From: a virus
Direction: 5' to 3' (one strand)
Virus record (IMG/VR): IMGVR_UViG_3300032080_000015
Coordinates: 1 to 36,145 of that record
Length of the DNA: 36,145 bases
The translations under genes and the position numbers were made by a program. The notes below the pieces were generated by a model that saw only the letters and a list, made by a program, of their open reading frames with translations, was not told the origin of the DNA and ran no database searches. Shown one piece after another: positions 31,187 to 36,145 of this stretch (position 1 is its first letter; each line of letters begins with the position of its first letter).

Positions 31187-33327
31187 GCCACGGGTGCTCC
31201 GTTGGCCGCTGCTGCGGCGGGGTCATTCGGATCGGTAGGCAGGATGGGCGGCTGGCCCACCGTCTGCGGGATCAGCTTGTTGGGGTCGAGTCGGTCGCCA
31301 CTGCGCGCCAGCGTCTCGCGGAATAGCTGTTCCAGGCAGTCCGCGATTTCCGGCGTCGGCGAGTAGCGCAGTTGCCCGATAAGCTGGATGGTTTGCTCGG
31401 CCAGCGGCAGGATTTCAGCCCACGCCTCGCGCTCGGCCTTCTGATTTGGCTTGCCCGACGTGCCGGCGCGAATCTCGATATTGAAGAACAGCGCCAGTTC
31501 GTCCGGGCCGCCGAAATCAGGCCATGCAGCATCCGGCCCCACGATGTGGATAACGTCGTCCAGCGTCATCTTCGCCGCGGCCACTTCGGCCGTGTAGCGC
31601 GCCAGGTCCGAAAGCATGTCCTCCAGAATGTCACGGCGCGACGCCGTGCGCGCCTGGAAGCCGCTCTGCTGGATGTCTGCCTCCGTCGCCGTCTTGGCCA
31701 CACTCACCGAGCCGGACAAGGCTTCTTGGATGCCCCACTTTCGTTCGATTTCGGCCACGATGCGGCTGCGGTCGTACAGCGCAGGGTCCAGTTGCGGGTA
31801 GACCACGGGGTGCAGCAAGTCGCCGATGGGCTGCATGGGGTTGGTCGGGCGAACGCCCACCATTTCGCCCACGGCGCCACCTTCCAGCTTGCTCGCCTCC
31901 TGCGCGCTCATGCCGCCCGCGTTGAACGCCGTTTTCGGCTTGATGCGGCGCCGATGCTCGGCCTCCGCGGAGCCGATGCGGTTGTACTCGTCCACCAGTT
32001 CCGATGAGCCGGTGACAAGGCTCTGAGGGTGGCGCTGGCCGTCGATTGGCGTGATGGGCAGCAGATGGTAGGGATAGAAACGGGTCGTCTTGACCGGCGC
32101 GACCGGCGGCACGGCGTAACGCTGCATGCCCTCGACCAGCTTGCACATGGTCCCGCGCTCGCGGTCCCACACCTCGATGATGCACACGAAGCTGTCGCCG
32201 CCTTCGGTGGCGTCGCCCTTCGTGTAGGCGTTCGCCTCGTCGTGGTTGAAGTCGCACACTTCGGCCGAGTCGTTCAGCCCGATCACGACATCCACGGCGC
32301 GGTATAGCTGCGCGGACCCCATCTGTTCCTTGGTCCAGCCGAATTCCGCCATCGCTGCGTCTTTGCGGACGTAGCAGTATTCGGCGATCCATGGGGATTC
32401 CAGGTAGTCCTCCAATTCCACGCCGACCGCGACCTGTAGCCGCTCGCCGGGGATGAAATCGACCATGAAACCGCGTTGCACGATCTTGGGCGGGGCCGCC
32501 TGCAATCGCGCCAGGGTGGCTTCCAGTTCGGCGATCTTGGCCGCGTGCTCGTCGCCCCCAATCGCTTCCTCGTCGGCAATCTGCTGGCGCAGCCGCTTCA
32601 CGTTGTCGAGTTCCGCCTGCGCGTCGTTGATGGCACCCGACGTTTCCGGGTCCGCAGCGGTGCGCTCGACCCATGAGCCTTTCAGCCAGCCCACGCCAAT
32701 CGTCAGCGCCGAGCGCACGCACTTGCGGGCGCGCTTCTTGAGGCCGGCCAGGCGCCACAGGGCGACGATGACAAGCTCCATCGTCTCGGCTTCGGCGGCG
32801 TTCTGGCGCTGGCGCTTGCGGTACGCGGCCTTCAATTCTTCGAACTGCTGCAACGCCTGCTGTTCGACGGACTGCTGCACCAACTGCTGCGCCATCGCGG
32901 CCGGGTCCATCCCGATGCCCACGGGGGCCATCGGATCGACAGGGATGGGTGGCGCCATGCCGGGCGGCGGCAGACCCAGGGCTTCGGTGGCCTGCTTCAC
33001 CATCATCTGCGCCGTGTCGCGCAGGGCTTCCATGTCGGGCGGCTGCGTCGAGCGCGAGGGCAGCACGTCCACGTCCGGGTCGCGGGCGTACAGGAAGGCT
33101 TCCAGGATTTCGATGTAGGTCGCCACCAGGTTCGCGGATACGAACCCCTCGCCCCGCTTCGTGTCGCCGCGCGCCTGCCGGCGGTTCTTCGCGTACTGCT
33201 TGCGCGCCGGGTCGTCGTGCTTGCGCGCCGCCTCGATCCGCGCGAATAGCGCCTTGACTTCGGCAGCCTCGGAAGGCGGGATGTCGGCGGGTTTCGGGTC
33301 GGTGGCGAGGTTTTCCGTCGTGTTCAT
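31183..33327 (-). CDS. portal protein, 714 aa
   Basis: The portal forms the dodecameric ring through which DNA enters and leaves the head. The length is close to P22 portal (725 residues). Seen are an N-terminal charged helix (EVKALFARIEAARKHDDPAR), YIEILEAFLYARDPDVDVLP, a Q/E-rich segment (LVQQSVEQQALQQFEELKA), the stem-like RSALTIGVGWLKGSWVE, and a region with the typical FYPYHLLPITPI and SSELVDEYNRIGSAEAEHRR. It directly follows the terminase large subunit with ATGA overlap and precedes the scaffold, the standard order. Confidence 0.85.
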   Translation of the reverse strand: MNTTENLATDPKPADIPPSEAAEVKALFARIEAARKHDDPARKQYAKNRRQARGDTKRGEGFVSANLVATYIEILEAFLYARDPDVDVLPSRSTQPPDMEALRDTAQMMVKQATEALGLPPPGMAPPIPVDPMAPVGIGMDPAAMAQQLVQQSVEQQALQQFEELKAAYRKRQRQNAAEAETMELVIVALWRLAGLKKRARKCVRSALTIGVGWLKGSWVERTAADPETSGAINDAQAELDNVKRLRQQIADEEAIGGDEHAAKIAELEATLARLQAAPPKIVQRGFMVDFIPGERLQVAVGVELEDYLESPWIAEYCYVRKDAAMAEFGWTKEQMGSAQLYRAVDVVIGLNDSAEVCDFNHDEANAYTKGDATEGGDSFVCIIEVWDRERGTMCKLVEGMQRYAVPPVAPVKTTRFYPYHLLPITPIDGQRHPQSLVTGSSELVDEYNRIGSAEAEHRRRIKPKTAFNAGGMSAQEASKLEGGAVGEMVGVRPTNPMQPIGDLLHPVVYPQLDPALYDRSRIVAEIERKWGIQEALSGSVSVAKTATEADIQQSGFQARTASRRDILEDMLSDLARYTAEVAAAKMTLDDVIHIVGPDAAWPDFGGPDELALFFNIEIRAGTSGKPNQKAEREAWAEILPLAEQTIQLIGQLRYSPTPEIADCLEQLFRETLARSGDRLDPNKLIPQTVGQPPILPTDPNDPAAAAANGAPVA

Positions 33328-34913
33328 CGGTAATACGCCGCCTTTTGAGTTTCGGTGAACCGGCTGCTTTGGTCGTTGCTCTCAAGCCACTCAATCGAAC
33401 CGAATGCGGGAACCGGCGCCGCATTCGCTGGGGCTGGGTCCGCCTTGGCGATGAAGTCTAGACCGCTTCCCACGTTCGCGCACGCATCCACTGCGTCGTC
33501 GTTCTTGGCCATCGGGAAGGCGCATAGCTGATCCACTGTTCTGACGGCCATCGGATGCCCGACAGGGAAGTGAACCCGGCGCGCGCTGGCGCGACCGCGG
33601 AAGCTGGTCGCTTTGGCGATCTTGTCCTGGGAGTCGGGCAGGTATTCGGTAACCACCCACGTCGATTGCTCCTGCATCATGCGATTCGTCAGCGGTTCCG
33701 TAGCGTTTCGAATACCGCCCGCCCGGTCGAACCACTGGATCACGCCATACATGCGTGTCAGGCGCAGCTTCGCGTCGATTCCCTTGTCCGGCGCCTCTTG
33801 CATGTATTCGCCGTCAAGCCACCACAAATCGCCAGCCGAATCCGACCCCCACACGTGGTGCTCGGTGAAGTCTGGCGTGTTGCTCTCCTGCTTCTTCGTC
33901 ACCGCCCAATCGCTCGACCCATAGACGCGCAGGCGCTTGGGCAATTCGTGCGGCTCGTACCAATCGAACCACTCGCGGGAGAACTGGCCGCCGATGTCAG
34001 GCACCGGGCGCTGCTGGAACAGGCTCGACCAGGTGCGCGGGATGCCTTCGTAGATGGCCCAATGGTCAGGGCCGAACCACTCGGGCCACAGATATTCGCC
34101 AACGGCACGGCCCAGCGGATCATCCGCGCGCTCGGCCTTCGCCGGCAGACACAGGACTTCCCACACCTTGCCGTCGCGGCACAGCACCGGCCCGGACTGG
34201 CCGGCGTAGTCGCTCGGGAGAATGCCACCGGCCAAGTCGTCCTCATGCCAGCGGGTCTGGATCAGGATGACCGACGCTTTTGGCTTGAGTCGCGTCAGGA
34301 AGTCATCGACATAGGCCGCCTTGACCTTCTCGCGGTTGTTCTCGCTGTCCGCTTCCTCGCGGCCGGCCACCGGGTCGTCGATGATGCCCAGGTCCGCGCG
34401 GCTTGACGTGATGCCACCCAGCAGGCCCGCGGCCAGGATGCCCGAGCCGTTCGTCAGTTCCCACTCGTCCGCGGCCTCGCCACCCTTCGGCAAGCTCGGG
34501 CGCTCTGGCCAGATGGATTGGTACTCAGACGACCGTACAATCTGCCGCGCCTTCTTGCTCGCGCGCAGGATCGGCGCCGCGGCGTAGCTCGTCATCACCA
34601 CGCGCAGGCCGGGGAACTTGCCCATGGCCCAAGTCGGGGCGACCACGCTGGCATAGGTGGACTTCGCCGAGCCAGGCGGCAGCATGAGGATCAGCCGCCC
34701 GTAATCCGTCTCGATGCACCGCTGAATCGCCTCCATGATGAGGATGTGGTGCGATGCAACACTCGACTCGATGGGCTTGAATAGCCACTCGTCCGGGTCC
34801 TCCGACACCGGAGCGCCGGGAATCTCGATGGCTTGGGAGTACGCCACCAGCGATGCGCGGGCGCGGCGGCGGCGTAGAAGCTCGCGCGCGGCGTCCTGCT
34901 GGCTAACGGCCAC
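33324..34913 (-). CDS. terL: terminase large subunit, 529 aa
   Basis: The DNA-packaging motor. The ATPase domain has a Walker A variant, PPGSAKST (79-86, with K84), an adenine/arginine region VVMTSYAAAPI, and Walker B LGIIDD (175-180). ILIQTRWHEDDLAGG follows as the coupling segment. The C-terminal nuclease region begins VYGSSDWAVT and continues DLWWLDGEYMQ with the expected acidic residues. The start is GTG (34913-34911), overlapping the small subunit by 11 bases; no strong ribosome site is seen, so coupling to the small subunit is likely. Confidence 0.95.
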   Translation of the reverse strand: MAVSQQDAARELLRRRRARASLVAYSQAIEIPGAPVSEDPDEWLFKPIESSVASHHILIMEAIQRCIETDYGRLILMLPPGSAKSTYASVVAPTWAMGKFPGLRVVMTSYAAAPILRASKKARQIVRSSEYQSIWPERPSLPKGGEAADEWELTNGSGILAAGLLGGITSSRADLGIIDDPVAGREEADSENNREKVKAAYVDDFLTRLKPKASVILIQTRWHEDDLAGGILPSDYAGQSGPVLCRDGKVWEVLCLPAKAERADDPLGRAVGEYLWPEWFGPDHWAIYEGIPRTWSSLFQQRPVPDIGGQFSREWFDWYEPHELPKRLRVYGSSDWAVTKKQESNTPDFTEHHVWGSDSAGDLWWLDGEYMQEAPDKGIDAKLRLTRMYGVIQWFDRAGGIRNATEPLTNRMMQEQSTWVVTEYLPDSQDKIAKATSFRGRASARRVHFPVGHPMAVRTVDQLCAFPMAKNDDAVDACANVGSGLDFIAKADPAPANAAPVPAFGSIEWLESNDQSSRFTETQKAAYYR

Positions 34914-35340
34914 CTTGCGCGCCGTTGGCCAGGGCCAGCAGTTCGGCTTCCGTCAGGTCTTTGGCGGCGGCCACCAGCGGGTTGTCCTTGTCGCCTTTCA
35001 GCGTCATGGCATCGCCGTACTTCTTCGGCGCTTCCTTCGCCAGCACCCACTTGATGTTGTCACTCAGCAGGCGCGCACGCTGGGGGTCGATGTCCTCATC
35101 CAGCGGAATATCGAACAACTGTTCCTTCCGAACCTCGCGCCGGTCCTCGCACGCGCGCGCGTACTGTTCCGCGAAGCCCGGATACTTCCCCAGCCAGACG
35201 AACACGGCCGTTGTCCCCGGCATGTCTGGCATGGCGCATACCTTGCGCAGCGAATTGCCGTCAGCGATGCGGGCACAGATGGCCGCAGCCATTTCCTCGC
35301 TGTAGTCGGTTGGGCGCCCCTTGGTGGCTTCGTCGCTCAT
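34903..35340 (-). CDS. terS: terminase small subunit, 145 aa
   Basis: The DNA-recognition part of the packaging enzyme. The N-terminal half has the pattern of this family: GRPTDYSEEMAAAICARIAD, then GNSLRKVCAMPDMPG, then TTAVFVWLGKYPGFAEQYAR, which forms the HTH. The C-terminal half (VLAKEAPKKYGDAMTLKGDK) is the typical end that meets the large subunit. It overlaps terL by 11 bases. ATG at 35340; the preceding gene stops 10 bases earlier. Confidence 0.9.
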   Translation of the reverse strand: MSDEATKGRPTDYSEEMAAAICARIADGNSLRKVCAMPDMPGTTAVFVWLGKYPGFAEQYARACEDRREVRKEQLFDIPLDEDIDPQRARLLSDNIKWVLAKEAPKKYGDAMTLKGDKDNPLVAAAKDLTEAELLALANGAQGGR

Positions 35341-35349
35341 GGTGGGAGT

Positions 35350-35514
35350 CTACCCGTCCTCACGGATGGCTCGGTCTGCGCCGTTCAGGCCGCGCAGCTT
35401 GCCGAAGCCGCGATGGCCGATGCGCTTCTCCATGCCCTTGCCGAGCTTGTTGGGCTTGCACATGAGGCAGCCAGCCCGGCGACTCTTGGGGCGCCCTCGC
35501 TTGTGGTTCGTCAC
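35350..35514 (-). CDS. small basic protein with CxxC, 54 aa
   Basis: GTG start at 35514 overlapping the previous stop (GTGA); the frame is open to 35622 but that stretch lies in the neighbouring gene. The protein is strongly basic (KRGRPKSRRAG) with C16-L-M-C19 followed by KPNKLGKGMEKR and a C-terminal REDG. A nucleic-acid-binding or half-zinc-ribbon protein is plausible. Its place directly before terS suggests a packaging helper, but that is inference. Confidence 0.6.
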   Translation of the reverse strand: MTNHKRGRPKSRRAGCLMCKPNKLGKGMEKRIGHRGFGKLRGLNGADRAIREDG

Positions 35515-35687
35515 TGAATCGTCCTCACCGGCTCCCCGAACAGTGCATCGAGCCTCGGGTTGTCCAGGCCATCGCGGAATCCCTTCATGGCCTCCTGATC
35601 CTCCAACACACAGGCTTCGCACTGGTCGCCGTAGTGCTTGGCTTCCGCGCCGGTCAGCTTGGCACCGCAGTCGATACAGCGGCTCAT
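35511..35687 (-). CDS. zinc-ribbon-like protein, 58 aa
   Basis: Translation from the ATG at 35687 gives MSRCIDCGAKLTG..., with C4-x-x-C7 and C23-x-x-C26 spaced by 15 residues, a zinc-ribbon arrangement. The C-terminal half is helical (EDQEAMKGFRDGLD). Start and stop both overlap neighbours (ATGA with the HNH gene, GTGA with the CxxC gene), so all three are probably translated as one unit. Function unknown; DNA or protein binding is likely from the ribbon. Confidence 0.65.
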   Translation of the reverse strand: MSRCIDCGAKLTGAEAKHYGDQCEACVLEDQEAMKGFRDGLDNPRLDALFGEPVRTIQ

Positions 35688-36145
35688 GCGGTCACCGGAC
35701 GATAGTTAACCCCGTGAACGATGTTCCAGATGGCTCGCTCGCTTACGCCGAACTCTCGGGATAGCTCCGTCTGCATGGCTCCGCCCGCGTGCTTTTGGCG
35801 AACAATCTGAACCGCCTCATCGGACAGCTTGGCCTGAACCGAACGCCTGCCCTTCCAGTAGTCATTGGAATACCGGCCCGCCGCCAAGGAATGGTGATTG
35901 TTCTCGGCCAACGTACACCACTCCAAGTTCGTGCGGTGGTTGTTCTGGCGGTTGAAGTCGATGTGGTTGACCGACTCTTTGCCTTCCGGGTTCGGGCAAA
36001 AGGCCGCAGCCACCAACCGGTGAACGCGGATTGTTTTTGCCGGGTCAGCCAATCTGAGTGACGGGTATCCTGCCGAACAAACGTACTGCTTCAGCAGTCG
36101 GCCCTTCGCAATGTGGCGAACCTGCCCGTCCTCGGAAACCTCATA
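35684..36145 (-). CDS. HNH homing-type endonuclease with C-terminal HTH (partial, N-terminus outside window)
   Basis: The 153 codons seen run to the window edge with no start inside. The order is that of NUMOD4-HNH_3 homing endonucleases: YEVSEDGQVRHIAKGR-LLKQ, then VHRLVAAAFCPNP, then VNHIDFNRQNNHRTNLEWCT with the HNH-type His and Asn residues. A C-terminal HTH (about 115-145: LSREFGVSERAIWNIVHG) follows for site recognition. These enzymes make a double-strand break and spread themselves or a nearby intron. Here the gene is fused by overlap to the packaging operon, upstream of terS. A role in packaging-site cutting, as shown for some HNH proteins beside terminases, is possible but not shown. 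Confidence 0.85.
   Translation of the reverse strand, partial: YEVSEDGQVRHIAKGRLLKQYVCSAGYPSLRLADPAKTIRVHRLVAAAFCPNPEGKESVNHIDFNRQNNHRTNLEWCTLAENNHHSLAAGRYSNDYWKGRRSVQAKLSDEAVQIVRQKHAGGAMQTELSREFGVSERAIWNIVHGVNYRPVTA

Noticed and set aside
1-36145. tRNA genes, CRISPR arrays, insertion sequences
   Set aside because: No cloverleaf, spaced direct-repeat array or transposase was seen by reading both strands; a dedicated tRNA search was not possible.

Overview
The window is a contiguous piece of a short-tailed (podovirus-type) double-stranded DNA phage genome. It is GC-rich, almost fully coding, and packed with genes that overlap by 1 to 16 bases (ATGA, GTGA and TAATG junctions) and often start with GTG or TTG. 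The composition suggests a high-GC proteobacterial host; that is inference. The terminase, portal, scaffold, capsid, adaptor, nozzle and internal virion gene order, with a very large internal protein, resembles P22-like and BPP-1-like podoviruses. No integrase, CI-type repressor, lysis gene, reverse transcriptase or RNA polymerase is visible here, so the lifestyle cannot be decided from this window.

Layout. (1) 1-2979, leftward: a NinB-like recombination protein (cut by the window edge), a small unknown, DnaB helicase, a lambda-O-style replication initiator, a 51-residue protein and a small helix-turn-helix (HTH) regulator. (2) 2979-3148: a divergent control region with a TTGCCAA/TTGGCAA dyad and promoter-like boxes. 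(3) 3149-9490, rightward: small membrane and unknown proteins, two small HTH proteins, a terminator-like hairpin, a good sigma70-type promoter (5514-5542), then a recombination cassette (ERF annealing protein, YqaJ/lambda-type exonuclease, SSB-like protein with a DDDIPF tail) and a mosaic accessory protein with small passengers. (4) 9487-36145, leftward late genes. In order of transcription these are an HNH endonuclease, a zinc-ribbon protein, a CxxC protein, terminase small and large subunits, portal, scaffold with collagen-like repeats, a 280-base non-coding leader, major capsid, two head proteins, a terminator, an adaptor with three internal repeats, and a nozzle split over two genes. They continue with a T7 gp13-like protein, three virion proteins, a 2897-residue polyvalent protein, a tail fibre and a 90-residue protein.

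How it fits together. The left block starts replication and supplies helicase. The ERF, exonuclease and SSB-like set plus NinB gives the phage its own annealing recombination. The late block packages DNA, builds the head, closes it with adaptor and nozzle, and loads internal proteins that are probably ejected into the host. The most interesting items are the structured leader before the capsid gene (13-bp stem, 6-bp pseudoknot, hairpin covering the Shine-Dalgarno), the giant protein with two HExxGH metallopeptidase-like sites, an ADP-ribosyltransferase-like module and repeated FSRPA linkers, the split and decorated nozzle, and the triplicated adaptor.
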